Assembly (NCBI GenBank): GCA_963663665.2
Contig: CAXXKP010000001.1
Span: forward strand, 1,240,001 to 1,304,000
Direction: 5' to 3'
Length of the DNA: 64,000 bases
Source: SABI01 sp963663665
GTDB lineage: Bacteria > Spirochaetota > Spirochaetia > Sphaerochaetales > Sphaerochaetaceae
The notes under the pieces were generated by a model. It ran no database searches. It had not been told where the DNA came from and worked only from the letters and a program-made list of their open reading frames with translations. Numbering within the stretch: position 1 is the stretch's first letter; the number at the start of each line of letters is the position of its first letter. The position numbers and the translations under genes are program-made. Positions 9,259 through 18,608 of this stretch are shown piece by piece.

Positions 9259-10090
9259 AACTATGAAGAAGAGTTATTTCTTCACTCCATTTTTCAGGAA
9301 TTGGGGTTTCTAGGATAAGAGGTATATTATTAAATCTCTCATCTTTAATGATTTGTTTAAAAGGGAAAAGTCCAATATTGCCTTCCCCGAGTGGTGCATG
9401 ACGATCAACTTTTGAATTAAATTCACTTTTTGCATCATTGAGATGCATTCCCATAAGTTTGTCAAATCCGATGAGGGAATCAAATTGTTTCGTCATTTGA
9501 TCCCACCCTTTTTCTTGCCTAATATCATATCCTGCTGCAAAGATGTGGCAGGTATCAATACAAACCCCAATTCTGTCTTTTAATCTTGAGTTTTCAATGA
9601 TAAACGCAATTTCTTCAAAAGTTCGTCCGAGTGCTGATCCTTGCCCTGCAGTTGTTTCTATCACTGCATAGACCCCATCTGTCTCTTCAAGTGCTTCGTC
9701 TATTGCTTGTGAAATAAGAATCATAGAACTCTTTGCATCTATCTGCTTTAAATGGGCTCCAGGGTGAAAGTTTAACCTATCTAGGCCAAGAGTCTGTACC
9801 CTTTTCATTTCCTCAATGAAAGCGCTAGTACTAATTTTTCTCTTTTCATTATCTGGATTCCCTAGATTGATAAGATAACTGTCGTGAGTGAGAACTTGTT
9901 GTGCGCTAAAGTTACCATTTTTCATCGCATCTTTAAAAAGGATAATCTGTTCCTCTGTTAATGCAGGGGCTCTCCATTGTTTCTGATTCTTTGTAAACAG
10001 TGCAAAGGCATTTGCTCCAATTTCAAGGGCTCTCTCTACTGCTAGATGTATTCCACCAGAAGCGCTTACGTGTGCTCCAATATAATGCAT
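9245..10090 (-). CDS. nfo: Endonuclease IV (AP endonuclease)
   Basis: 281 residues, normal length. Trinuclear-zinc AP endonuclease of base excision repair, cutting 5' of abasic sites. The metal ligands are visible in LTHDSYLINLGNP, LNFHPGAHL, IETTAGQG, CIDTCHIFAAGYD, GMHLNDAKSEFNSKVDRHAPLGEG and LILETP. GAGGAG lies 9 bases before the ATG, and a near-consensus promoter lies just upstream. It is the first gene of a two-gene unit with the glycerophosphodiesterase. Confidence 0.96.
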   Translation of the reverse strand: MHYIGAHVSASGGIHLAVERALEIGANAFALFTKNQKQWRAPALTEEQIILFKDAMKNGNFSAQQVLTHDSYLINLGNPDNEKRKISTSAFIEEMKRVQTLGLDRLNFHPGAHLKQIDAKSSMILISQAIDEALEETDGVYAVIETTAGQGSALGRTFEEIAFIIENSRLKDRIGVCIDTCHIFAAGYDIRQEKGWDQMTKQFDSLIGFDKLMGMHLNDAKSEFNSKVDRHAPLGEGNIGLFPFKQIIKDERFNNIPLILETPIPEKWSEEITLLHSYESL

Positions 10091-10113
10091 ATCATGTAAC
10101 TCCTCATAATAAA

Positions 10114-10142
10114 AAGATAGGCAATTGTTAAAGGGTTGTCAA
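10114..10142 (-). promoter_or_regulatory. Sigma-70-type promoter for nfo
   Basis: On the minus strand, TTGACA (10142-10137), a 17-base spacer, then TATCTT (10119-10114), 24 bases before the nfo start. The divergent M16C peptidase gene could use TTGTCA at 10136-10141 with TGTTAA at 10157-10162 (15-base spacer), so the two promoters may overlap. Confidence 0.7.
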
Positions 10143-10196
10143 TCAACACACCTGCATGTTAAGTTCATTCAGTGAGTCAGATCACAGGAGGCAAAG

Positions 10197-13100
10197 GTGA
10201 GAGAGACGGCGGATCAGAAAGGATTGCAGCAAACACCTGGTGATGAATATTTTGGATTTATACTCGAATCGGTTGATGTCTTAGATGATTATCATGGATA
10301 TGGATATCTTTATCGTCATAGAATCACTGGGATGAGTGTATATCATATAGCTAACGATGATAAGGAAAATTTTTTCTCTTTTATGTTCAAAACACCTCCT
10401 CAAGATGATTGCGGTACAGCTCATATCATTGAACATAGTGTTTTAGCTGGATCAAAGAATTATCCCGTAAAAGATCCTTTTATGTCATTGCTGAAAGGAA
10501 GTGCTCAAACTTTCATGAATGCTATGACGTATCCTGATTATACTGTATATCCAGCTGCATCTCCTGTTATGAAAGACTTCAAAAACCTATTTAAAGTCTA
10601 TGCTGATGCAGTATTCAATCCACTTTTAAGAGAAAATACTTTCAAACAGGAAGGGATAAGAACTGTAGTAAGAGAAGATGGATCTCTCCAATTCGATGGA
10701 GTTGTCTTTAATGAAATGTTAGGTGAACTCAGTGACCATGATTCAATTGTTTCTAGAGCAAGTATAAGGGCACTTTATAGTGATACCCCATACTTCTATG
10801 AGTCAGGAGGAGATCCTGAACATATTGTATCTCTTAATTATCATAAGTTCTTAGGATATTATGCTACATACTATCATCCGAGTAATTGTCGCTTATTTCT
10901 CTATGGAAATCAGAATCCATTAGAGCAATTAGAATATCTCGATGAGATATATCTATCTGATTACTCACAGAAATCGTGTGCTGGAGCTTCTGTGCTTGCA
11001 GCAGAATGGAAGAAAAGCAAGGAACTCATTGCATATGCTCCTATCTTAGAAGATTCAGAAGATAAGAGAGATGCGTCTGTCACAATCAACTGGGCTACTA
11101 CTCGCATTGAAGATCCTCTTGAGGTTGTTACTCTTACTGTTCTTACAGATATACTCCTTGGAAATCCTGGAGCTCCACTCTATAAAGCAATCATTGATTC
11201 CAAGTTGTCAAAAGACCTTTCACAAGTTTCTGGGATGGATACCAGTTTTAGGCAAATGCCTTTCACTGTTGGATTTAAAGGGATTGACCCATCAGATGCT
11301 TCAAAAGCAAGAGATGTGATTTTTGACACTCTCACCTCTTTGGTGAAAGGAGGGATTGACCCATCATTGATAGAAAATGCTGTAAAGCATCAAGAATTTC
11401 TATTGCAGGAGATTTCAGGATCTTCCCCAATGGGTCTGAGAGCAATGAGTAGAATTGTTCGGGGATGGCTTCAGGATAATCCTCCTCATATCTCATTGCG
11501 TATCACAGATGCACTAAATCGTCTTAAAAAAAAGATTGAAGAGAGCAAAGTAGCTTCAGATCAACTCTTTGCAAAAAAAGATCACCCCCAAGGACTTGGC
11601 TATTTTGAACAGTGGATAGATACTCATCTTATTCAAAATAATCACTGCTGTACTCTTATTGTCAAAGGAGATCCTCAGTATCAGAGTGAACTACAGCATA
11701 AGATTGACCTTCACCTAAGATCGATTGAAGAGCGTGTGGGAAAAGATGGAATTGATTTACTAAGAAAACAAGATGAAGAGTTTGATAATTTTGAAGGAAT
11801 GAAGGATTCTACGGAGAATCTTGCAACCATCCCTCACCTTATGAAAGAGGATGTTAATGAACCAATTAAGCGTTATGAACAACAAATAGTTAGTATCGAC
11901 GAAGTTCCTCTTTCGATTCAGCATATGGAAAGTAATGGAATCATCTATTTGGATGGGATGATCTCTCTAGTCGAATTGACAGAGCGTGAACAGATGCTTA
12001 TTCCGGTATTAACAAGAATGCTTCATATGGTAGGTGTTGGAAATTTAAGTTACAGTGAAGTAGCTAAGAAAGTACGAAAATATACTGGTGGTCTCCATTT
12101 CTTTATCGAAACAGGAGCCTCCCTTTCTCAAAAGGGAATGGGTGTTATTGCTCTAGCTTTTAGGATGAAATCCTTAAAGAGAGACTATAAAGAAGCTCTC
12201 TCAGTCCTAAATTCTATATTTCTTGAAGCGAATGTGGACGATACAGAAAGAATATATGCAGTCATTCAAGATATCACCTCTGATTTTGAGTCTAATGTAG
12301 GCTCTTCTGCCCATATGTATGCCTCTCAAAGGGCATCTCGCCATTTTTCATTATTATTAGCGATGAATGAGAGATTCAATGGGCTTGATCAATGGGAGTA
12401 TCTACAGAAAATTGATTGTAGTAATATCAATCAACTCGCTGAAATAGGGAAGGAATTAAAATCTCTTCTTTCTATTCTTATCAATCAATCACGTTTCCAA
12501 TTACACCTTTTATCATCTACGATGGATAGTGACCAGGCAAAGAGTGAGACTATTAACTTCATTCATACAATCCCACATACACCTTCTCAGACAATCTTAA
12601 GTGAATTTAAAAACAGTATTGGGAGCACCCCGTTCAATAGAGTAGAGCTCTACAAGATACCATCTTCTGTGAGCTATAGTTCGCTCGTGTTTCGTTCAGC
12701 ATCCCCACTAGAACCCTTACAGGCACATCAAACTGTATTGATGTATATTCTTAGTACAAACCATCTTTGGGAAATGGTAAGAGGTGTTGGTGGTGCGTAT
12801 GGGGTTTCTGGTAGTATTGATATGCTTGAAAGGCTTGCAACTTTTCAAAGTTATCGTGACCCAAGAATTCAAGGGACTATCGACGATTATAAAAGAGCTT
12901 TAGAGATTGTCGTGAACGATGGGATAGGACAGGATATTGTAGATCTCGCTATTATCACCATTATAAGCAGAGAATTACGACCTTCTTACCCACAGCAAGC
13001 TGCGATGGTTGCCTTTAGACGGGCGCTTTATCATATCAGTGATGAGTTTAGGGAGATGAGACGAAATTATATTTTGGAAACTACTTCATCTGATATGCAA

Positions 13101-13235
13101 AAAGCAGCTTCCTCATTACTTGAGAGCATTGAGATCCAAGAGGCGTGTGTTGTGATTTCAGGAAACGAAATTTTTGATAAAGAGAAGGATTCCCAAATAG
13201 TAAAAGAGAATAATATTGTTCCGCTTAATCTTTAA
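10197..13235 (+). CDS. M16C-family metallopeptidase (presequence protease / insulinase type)
   Basis: 1012 residues starting at GTG, fixed by AGGAGG at 10186-10191. Zinc peptidase that degrades short peptides inside a closed two-halved chamber. The inverted zinc motif HIIEH is at residues 76-80; the third ligand is a Glu in VVFNEMLGE (about 173-177). KDPFMSLLKGSAQTFMNAMT and YPDYTVYP are typical of the PreP group. The C-terminal half keeps the catalytically inert M16 repeat with the substrate-binding region GGAYGVSG near 860. No signal peptide, so probably cytosolic. Its 3' end overlaps the convergent gene by 11 bases. Confidence 0.93.
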   Translation: MRETADQKGLQQTPGDEYFGFILESVDVLDDYHGYGYLYRHRITGMSVYHIANDDKENFFSFMFKTPPQDDCGTAHIIEHSVLAGSKNYPVKDPFMSLLKGSAQTFMNAMTYPDYTVYPAASPVMKDFKNLFKVYADAVFNPLLRENTFKQEGIRTVVREDGSLQFDGVVFNEMLGELSDHDSIVSRASIRALYSDTPYFYESGGDPEHIVSLNYHKFLGYYATYYHPSNCRLFLYGNQNPLEQLEYLDEIYLSDYSQKSCAGASVLAAEWKKSKELIAYAPILEDSEDKRDASVTINWATTRIEDPLEVVTLTVLTDILLGNPGAPLYKAIIDSKLSKDLSQVSGMDTSFRQMPFTVGFKGIDPSDASKARDVIFDTLTSLVKGGIDPSLIENAVKHQEFLLQEISGSSPMGLRAMSRIVRGWLQDNPPHISLRITDALNRLKKKIEESKVASDQLFAKKDHPQGLGYFEQWIDTHLIQNNHCCTLIVKGDPQYQSELQHKIDLHLRSIEERVGKDGIDLLRKQDEEFDNFEGMKDSTENLATIPHLMKEDVNEPIKRYEQQIVSIDEVPLSIQHMESNGIIYLDGMISLVELTEREQMLIPVLTRMLHMVGVGNLSYSEVAKKVRKYTGGLHFFIETGASLSQKGMGVIALAFRMKSLKRDYKEALSVLNSIFLEANVDDTERIYAVIQDITSDFESNVGSSAHMYASQRASRHFSLLLAMNERFNGLDQWEYLQKIDCSNINQLAEIGKELKSLLSILINQSRFQLHLLSSTMDSDQAKSETINFIHTIPHTPSQTILSEFKNSIGSTPFNRVELYKIPSSVSYSSLVFRSASPLEPLQAHQTVLMYILSTNHLWEMVRGVGGAYGVSGSIDMLERLATFQSYRDPRIQGTIDDYKRALEIVVNDGIGQDIVDLAIITIISRELRPSYPQQAAMVAFRRALYHISDEFREMRRNYILETTSSDMQKAASSLLESIEIQEACVVISGNEIFDKEKDSQIVKENNIVPLNL

Positions 13236-14568
13236 TATTACCCTTTGATATTACTTCTCCCCATATTTTTTCTAGGCGAGAGAGATTTTGTGGCTGCCGT
13301 AATTTTAAGACACCACAACTGCGTATTGAAGCATTCCCCATTGCAATTTCCTCACTGAGTATCTTACATGAAGGATATCCGCACAATCCGCAATCTATTC
13401 CCGGCAAAACATTTTCGATTGAACGGGCTTTCTCAAGTTTTGAGAGAGCTTTCCCAATATCTATATCTAGCTGCATTGAATATTTTGCTTCTATTCGATC
13501 GACCTTTAAATCGTGTATTAAATGACTTGAGAGATTTTTTATCTCAATTTCTATTTCCTCTGGAAGTGAATTTGGATGTTTTAGTGCTTGGTATTTTATC
13601 CTTTCTGTAGCAAGGAAGCGATTTTTTGGAGCAAGAATTCCGCCTGTGCATCCTGTAGCACAAGATCTAAGTTCCAAAAAATCAATATTGCTATGTCTTT
13701 CATCTTCTACGAGTTCAAGGAACTCAATGACATTGTGAATTTCATCAATTGCTAGAGTCCGTTGAGCAATACCGTCACTCTCTCCTTTAATCAGAGACCA
13801 GAGAAAGGCTTCTTTTGTTACTGGAGGTATAGGTTTGTAGATAATTCTTTCTTTGTCTTGAATAGATTCTTTTGTCACAATATCATGCAATGTATTGCAT
13901 ATATAATCTAAATTTAATCCCCCCTGAATCAATCCACTCGTGTCTGAAAGAGGTGTTAGAATCTGTGCTACTTTTGCAGCACACCCACTCACATAAAAGA
14001 TCCCAATATCATCACTAGGTATTCCTTTTTTTTCCAATACTAATCGTGCATAGAGGGCTGTGATTTGTGCCGGAGTTCTTAACAAATTTACATTTGGCAA
14101 AAGAGAAGGGTAACTCAGTTGAATTAAACGAACAATGGCGGGACAGTATGATGAAATTACCGGTTTATTATCAGCATAAGCGCTCATGTTATTTCCAAGC
14201 GCTGATAGAATATCAACACCAAATTCCCCATAATAGACATCAGTGAATCCGATTGTGTAGAGGGCATTTATGATACTTTGTTCACTTATATCTTCATCGA
14301 ATTGCCCAATCAACGTAGTTGGAATTATGACGATACGATATTTGTAATTGAATATTTGATTAAAATTCTCTTGTTCTATCTTTATAGCTTTGTGAGGACA
14401 AGCTTCCATACACTGACCACAATCAATGCACCGTTGGCTGTTCACTTCTGCCTTCCCATTCACGATACGAATCGCATGAGTTGGACATACTTTCATGCAA
14501 TGCGTGCATCCTTTGCACAGTATCCTATCAACAGTAAGCGAATGATGAAATTCGGGTGAAATAGCCAT
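13225..14568 (-). CDS. HydS-like [FeFe]-hydrogenase-domain protein (probable sensor)
   Basis: 447 residues. Order of domains: two 4Fe-4S ferredoxin motifs (Cys18, 21, 24, 28 and Cys47, 50, 53, 57), a hydrogenase large-subunit domain (about 75-360), and a C-terminal four-Cys iron-sulfur motif (Cys393, 396, 401, 418; DCGLCGYPSC). The cysteines equivalent to the H-cluster ligands are kept: Cys142 in SSYCP, Cys196 in SGCAAK, Cys303 and Cys307 in RSCATGC. The proton-relay Cys of catalytic enzymes (first Cys of TSCCP) is Tyr141 here. Together with its short form and the regulatory genes in front of it, this points to a sensory or regulatory [FeFe] protein rather than an H2-producing enzyme. That role is inference. 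Confidence 0.8.
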   Translation of the reverse strand: MAISPEFHHSLTVDRILCKGCTHCMKVCPTHAIRIVNGKAEVNSQRCIDCGQCMEACPHKAIKIEQENFNQIFNYKYRIVIIPTTLIGQFDEDISEQSIINALYTIGFTDVYYGEFGVDILSALGNNMSAYADNKPVISSYCPAIVRLIQLSYPSLLPNVNLLRTPAQITALYARLVLEKKGIPSDDIGIFYVSGCAAKVAQILTPLSDTSGLIQGGLNLDYICNTLHDIVTKESIQDKERIIYKPIPPVTKEAFLWSLIKGESDGIAQRTLAIDEIHNVIEFLELVEDERHSNIDFLELRSCATGCTGGILAPKNRFLATERIKYQALKHPNSLPEEIEIEIKNLSSHLIHDLKVDRIEAKYSMQLDIDIGKALSKLEKARSIENVLPGIDCGLCGYPSCKILSEEIAMGNASIRSCGVLKLRQPQNLSRLEKIWGEVISKGNIKD

Positions 14569-14574
14569 ATTTAT

Positions 14575-14994
14575 TTATCCTTGTGAAATAACAAAGGAGA
14601 TGGTTAAAATTGTTGGCATGTTAGCTCCTGTTTGTATCTCGAGGGTATCACTGTTCTTTTTAATATTCGATAATCCCATCCCAGCACCAAAACCCATCTC
14701 TCTTACATCATCCGTTGCAGTTGAAAACCCTTCAACCATTGCCTTCTCTAGATTAGGAATTCCCGGACCTTTATCGGCAACAACTACGTTCACTTGATCT
14801 TGAATTATCTCACAAGTAATACTGCCACCGACAGAGTGGGCTACAATGTTTACTTCGGCCTCATAGAGGGCAACAATAATTCTTTTTATGACAGCTGGGT
14901 GAATATTGAGTTGTTTCAACACCTTTTTAATAGCACTTGAGACAGCGCCTGCTGAAGAGAAATCTTTTGCTTTGACTTCATAGTTTAGAACCAT
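14575..14994 (-). CDS. RsbW/SpoIIAB-like ATP-binding protein (anti-sigma type kinase domain)
   Basis: 139 residues, a lone GHKL/HATPase domain: N-box EAEVNIVAHS, G1 box DKGPGI, G2 box GFGAGMGLSN. Such small proteins phosphorylate or bind partner regulators. The gene sits 13 bases after the DRTGG gene and 6 bases before the HydS-like gene, so the three are one transcription unit. The same trio occurs near [FeFe]-hydrogenase genes in Clostridia and Thermotogae (from general knowledge), which suggests that this ATPase relays a redox or H2 signal. The phosphorylation target is not visible here. Confidence 0.85.
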   Translation of the reverse strand: MVLNYEVKAKDFSSAGAVSSAIKKVLKQLNIHPAVIKRIIVALYEAEVNIVAHSVGGSITCEIIQDQVNVVVADKGPGIPNLEKAMVEGFSTATDDVREMGFGAGMGLSNIKKNSDTLEIQTGANMPTILTISFVISQG

Positions 14995-15007
14995 CTAGAT
15001 TACTTCC

Positions 15008-15352
15008 TTAGTAGACAGGTTCTAAGCCAGAGGAGAAAAGAAGTCCACTTGCTTTGAACATCGAGAATTTAGTGGTGATGATGGTAATACCATGTTCTTG
15101 AGCCATTTGAATCATTGTTTTTGTAGGGACTTTATTCCTGACGAATAGAATTTGCCTAATATCTGACATCTCGGCAGTCCTTATTGCTTGATTGTTCGAG
15201 AGTCCTGTAATTAATAAAATATCATCATCAAGGAGAGTGAGTACATCACTCATCAAATCAGAAGAGAATCCATGAATTACGTTTCGTTCCAACTCCGTCT
15301 CTCCACACAAAACTTCCCCATCTACTATGTTTACTACGTCAGATAATGTCAT
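15008..15352 (-). CDS. DRTGG-domain protein
   Basis: 114 residues consisting of one DRTGG domain, a fold of unknown ligand also found in HprK kinases and CBS-pyrophosphatases (a second copy lies inside the protein at 56208). Visible family features are VVNIVDGEVLCGE near the N-terminus, DILLITGL in the middle and HGITIITTKFSMF near the end. First gene of the three-gene unit with the ATPase and the HydS-like protein. Promoter and GGAG ribosome site lie directly upstream. Confidence 0.82.
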   Translation of the reverse strand: MTLSDVVNIVDGEVLCGETELERNVIHGFSSDLMSDVLTLLDDDILLITGLSNNQAIRTAEMSDIRQILFVRNKVPTKTMIQMAQEHGITIITTKFSMFKASGLLFSSGLEPVY

Positions 15353-15372
15353 CGATGTTCTCCAATAGGCAT

Positions 15373-15381
15373 ATTATAGCA
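15373..15381 (-). promoter_or_regulatory. Extended -10 promoter for the DRTGG-ATPase-HydS unit
   Basis: The minus strand reads TGCTATAAT, a perfect -10 with the TGn extension, about 20 bases before the start codon of the DRTGG gene. TTGAGA lies upstream with an over-long 19-base spacer, so the promoter probably depends on the extended -10. Confidence 0.6.
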
Positions 15382-15475
15382 TAGACTGCTCTTTTAGTCT
15401 CAAATTACCTGTAGCGACTTTTGGTGAATAAAGATATACTAGTTTTATAAAATAAATAATTAAGAGGTGTGTGTT

Positions 15476-16999
15476 ATGAAATATGTAATGGCCCTTGATC
15501 AAGGAACAACAAGTACTCGAGCCATTTTATTTAATCATAAGGGAGAAGTCTGTTCGACAAGCCAAGTTGAGCATAAACAATTTTTTGTGAAACCAGGTTG
15601 GGTTGAGCATGATCCATTAGAAATATGGTCGAATGCCCAAACCGTCATGTTAAAAGCGATGGGAAAAGTAAACGCTTCTGCTTCAGATATTGTATCGATA
15701 GGGATTACAAATCAAAGAGAGACGATTCTCGCCTGGGAACCCGCTACAGGTAAGATTAGGCACCGTGCAATAGTATGGCAAGATTTACGTGGTGATCAGA
15801 TTATTAACGATGTTAAACTAAAAACAACAGTAAAAGAATTTACTGAACATAGTGGACTACTTTTCAGCCCCTATTTTTCTGCAAGTAAAATTGCATGGAT
15901 GCTTGAGAACAACCCATCTTTACGAAAAGATGCCGAGAGTGGAAAGGTTGTTTTCGGTACCATGGATACTTTTCTAGTCTATTCATTGCTTGGAATCAAG
16001 AAGAAAACAATTATTACCGATGCAACAAATGCAAGTAGATATGCCCTTATGAACATTAGGACATTAACATGGGATGATTATTTATTAGATCTTTTTGATA
16101 TTCCAAAGAAAGCTCTTCCTACTATTGTTCCATCTTATGGTGAAGTGTATGGCGTGACAGATAAAGAGGGCTTTCTAGAAAATGAGATACCAGTAGCTGG
16201 TATTTTAGGGGATCAGCAAGCAGCTCTTTTTGGACAAGCCTGTTTTGATAGTGGTGAAGCAAAGAACACGTATGGCACAGGCTGTTTCTTACTTGTGAAT
16301 ACAGGAGAGACTTTAACGTTTTCAAAGAGTGGATTATTAACAACTGTTGCTTTTTTAGAGAAGGGTAAAACACCTCATTATGCTCTTGAAGGTTCGATAG
16401 CAGTAGCTGGATCTCTAATTCAATGGCTGAGAGATAGTTTGCATCTTATTGAAAGTGCTCCAGAAGTAGATTTTTTAGCTGAATCCGTCACGGACTGTGG
16501 TGGTGTGTATATTGTACCTGCCTTTAGTGGTTTATATGCCCCGTATTGGAGAAGCGACGCGAGAGGTATCATAGCTGGTCTTACTGGATTTGTAACAAAA
16601 GCTCATATATGTAGAGCGGCTCTTGAGGCAACGGCTTTTCAGGCTAAAGATATCTTTGATGCAATTGAAAAGGATGCTGGGATACGAATAAAAGACTTAA
16701 GAGTTGATGGAGGCCTTACTAATAGTAGACCTTTAATGGAATTTCAGGCAGACTTATTGCAAGTCCCTGTGATAAGACCACAAGTGATTGAAACGACTGC
16801 TCTTGGAGCTGCATACGCAGCTGGTCTTTCAGTTGGGTTTTGGAAAGATATAAATGAGATCTCAAGCCAATGGAAGGAGAAATCCCGGTGGGTTCCCACA
16901 ATGAGTGAACAAGAGAGGAGCGCAAAGTGCCTCTACTGGAGTAAAGCAGTGGAACGAACCCTTGATTGGGCAGAAGATGAAAAAAAGGAGAGTAAATAA
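15476..16999 (+). CDS. glpK: Glycerol kinase
   Basis: 507 residues from the ATG at 15476; AAGAGGTG at 15462-15469 is correctly spaced for it and would overlap the upstream GTG. FGGY-family kinase making glycerol 3-phosphate. Signatures: ALDQGTTSTRAI (phosphate loop), GWVEHDP, GITNQRET, VWQDLR, GILGDQQAALFGQ, YGTGCFLL, the RAALEATAFQ segment and DGGLTNSRPLMEFQADLL. Together with the glycerophosphodiesterase at 8491 it feeds the glycerol 3-phosphate pool. No glycerol facilitator or dehydrogenase gene is adjacent. Confidence 0.96.
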   Translation: MKYVMALDQGTTSTRAILFNHKGEVCSTSQVEHKQFFVKPGWVEHDPLEIWSNAQTVMLKAMGKVNASASDIVSIGITNQRETILAWEPATGKIRHRAIVWQDLRGDQIINDVKLKTTVKEFTEHSGLLFSPYFSASKIAWMLENNPSLRKDAESGKVVFGTMDTFLVYSLLGIKKKTIITDATNASRYALMNIRTLTWDDYLLDLFDIPKKALPTIVPSYGEVYGVTDKEGFLENEIPVAGILGDQQAALFGQACFDSGEAKNTYGTGCFLLVNTGETLTFSKSGLLTTVAFLEKGKTPHYALEGSIAVAGSLIQWLRDSLHLIESAPEVDFLAESVTDCGGVYIVPAFSGLYAPYWRSDARGIIAGLTGFVTKAHICRAALEATAFQAKDIFDAIEKDAGIRIKDLRVDGGLTNSRPLMEFQADLLQVPVIRPQVIETTALGAAYAAGLSVGFWKDINEISSQWKEKSRWVPTMSEQERSAKCLYWSKAVERTLDWAEDEKKESK

Positions 17000-17003
17000 A
17001 TAA

Positions 17004-17816
17004 ATGGGTCAGATATTATCATCAATATGGCAATGGATTGCTCCTATCATTCAAATAGGAGTTCTTAGTTTTATCCTGTACCGTTTCCATACTGCGGTAC
17101 AACAGACAAAAGCTCAACAAATTGCCCGTATCATGATGTGGTATATTGCTCTTTATATTCTCTCTGTTCTATTAAATTTAGAGATGTTCTTATTTCTTTA
17201 TAGATATATGACTATTCCTTTTATAATTTTTATCATTATTGTATATCAGCCAGAACTAAGACGAGTCTTCACTCAAGTTTTTAGTGGACAAAGTAGACTC
17301 TTTAGAATGGGTGTGCAAACAACAAGTGAGCAAATAGATATTATTCTGAACGCCTGCAATGTTTTAATTAGTAAGAATAGAGGCGCGCTTATCGTCTTTA
17401 CTCGAAATTTAGGAGTAAAGGGGATAGTTGATACTGGGACAAGACTAAATGCAGAGCTATCTTCAGCTTTACTCCTTACAATATTTGATCATGACACTCC
17501 ACTCCATGATGGAGCGGTCATCATAAGTGGTGGTAGAATTCAAGCAGCTGGCGTATATCTGCCTTTGAGTGAACAAACAAGTATAAAGAAATCATTTGGA
17601 ACTCGACATAGAGCGGCACTCGGATTAGCAGAAGAATCAGATGCTGTTGTTTTGGTTGTTTCTGAAGAAAACGGGAAAATGAGTCTTACTTATAATGCCA
17701 ATATATTTTATGATCTAAAATCCTCTGATGTAAAAGGAAGATTGTTAGCGTTGTTTAGTTACCAAGATATGGATAAAAAAGAGGTAGAGGAGGGGCAAAT
17801 AGATGAAGTCGAATAA
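17004..17816 (+). CDS. cdaA: Diadenylate cyclase (c-di-AMP synthase, CdaA type)
   Basis: 270 residues. Three N-terminal membrane helices (about 12-27, 43-58, 61-81) and a DAC domain from about 95. The catalytic DGA motif is at 159-161 (PLHDGAV) and RHR at 201-203 (GTRHRAA), both intact, so the enzyme should make c-di-AMP from two ATP. The C-terminal tail is acidic. Gene order cdaA then YbbR is the standard pair; the usual third partner glmM is not here. The start of YbbR overlaps by 14 bases. Confidence 0.96.
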   Translation: MGQILSSIWQWIAPIIQIGVLSFILYRFHTAVQQTKAQQIARIMMWYIALYILSVLLNLEMFLFLYRYMTIPFIIFIIIVYQPELRRVFTQVFSGQSRLFRMGVQTTSEQIDIILNACNVLISKNRGALIVFTRNLGVKGIVDTGTRLNAELSSALLLTIFDHDTPLHDGAVIISGGRIQAAGVYLPLSEQTSIKKSFGTRHRAALGLAEESDAVVLVVSEENGKMSLTYNANIFYDLKSSDVKGRLLALFSYQDMDKKEVEEGQIDEVE

Positions 17817-18231
17817 AATGATACAAAACCTCCTTGAGAATTGGCCCACGAAAGTATTTTCTTTATTGGTAGCTATTGGCTTGTATTTAGTCGTTTCGCT
17901 TTTTCTTGTTGGGTCAAAAAAAGTAGAGATTCCACTAGAGATAATCCACCCAATTGGATACGAAGCAGTTAGTACATTAGATGAAAGTGTTGAGCTTATT
18001 ATCCGGGCGGATCAACGATATGTTTCACTTATTAATTCAAGTGCAATTCAAGCTGTAGCTGATTTTTCTTTTGTAGATTCGGAAGGAGTAGCTTCTACCC
18101 GTGTTCAGCTTATGTATAAAGAAGAACTCTTTAATATTGACTTCTCACTATCTACAAATCCAGAGATTATTAAAGTCTTTTATCAAGAGAAAGATCGAGA
18201 AGATTCACCTGTAGATGAGGTTCTTCTGTGA
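17803..18231 (+). CDS. YbbR-domain membrane protein (CdaR-like regulator of CdaA)
   Basis: 142 residues: one membrane helix (about 15-37) followed by what looks like a single YbbR domain on the outer face. In Firmicutes the homologue CdaR has several YbbR domains and modulates the diadenylate cyclase; this copy is a short version. It overlaps cdaA by 14 bases and acpS by 4, so translation is probably coupled. Confidence 0.85.
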   Translation: MKSNKMIQNLLENWPTKVFSLLVAIGLYLVVSLFLVGSKKVEIPLEIIHPIGYEAVSTLDESVELIIRADQRYVSLINSSAIQAVADFSFVDSEGVASTRVQLMYKEELFNIDFSLSTNPEIIKVFYQEKDREDSPVDEVLL

Positions 18232-18608
18232 TCTTTGGTATTGGTGTTGATATGGTAGAAATTGAAAGGATGAATAATTCTCATATGAGTGAGCATGTCA
18301 TCGAACGAATGTTTCATCCACTTGAAATAGAACAAGTTCCTCAACAACTGTACGCAAAAAAAGAATATTTTGCCTCACGTTTTGCTTCAAAAGAAGCTTT
18401 GGTAAAAGCTCTTAAAATTGGTTTTAGAGAGATTGCTCCTAGAGATATAGCAGTATTAAATGATGAGTTAGGGAAGCCTTATTTTATATATTCAGATAAA
18501 GTGAGAGAATTGCTTCCTGCTAACCTTAGTTCTATCCATCTCTCTCTTTCGCACGAAAAAAATGTTGCAATTGCTTTTGTATTAATTGAGGTCACAAATG
18601 AGTACTAA
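18228..18608 (+). CDS. acpS: Holo-[acyl-carrier-protein] synthase
   Basis: 126 residues, the usual length. Transfers phosphopantetheine from CoA to acyl carrier protein. Magnesium ligands are in GIGVDMVEIER (Asp8) and FASKEALVKAL (Glu). Starts with GTG overlapping the YbbR stop codon, with GAGG upstream. Confidence 0.95.
   Translation: MIFGIGVDMVEIERMNNSHMSEHVIERMFHPLEIEQVPQQLYAKKEYFASRFASKEALVKALKIGFREIAPRDIAVLNDELGKPYFIYSDKVRELLPANLSSIHLSLSHEKNVAIAFVLIEVTNEY

Noticed and set aside
13225..14568. Reading this gene as a catalytic H2-producing hydrogenase
   Set aside because: The proton-relay Cys is Tyr, the protein is short, and the partners are regulatory, so a catalytic role is unlikely.
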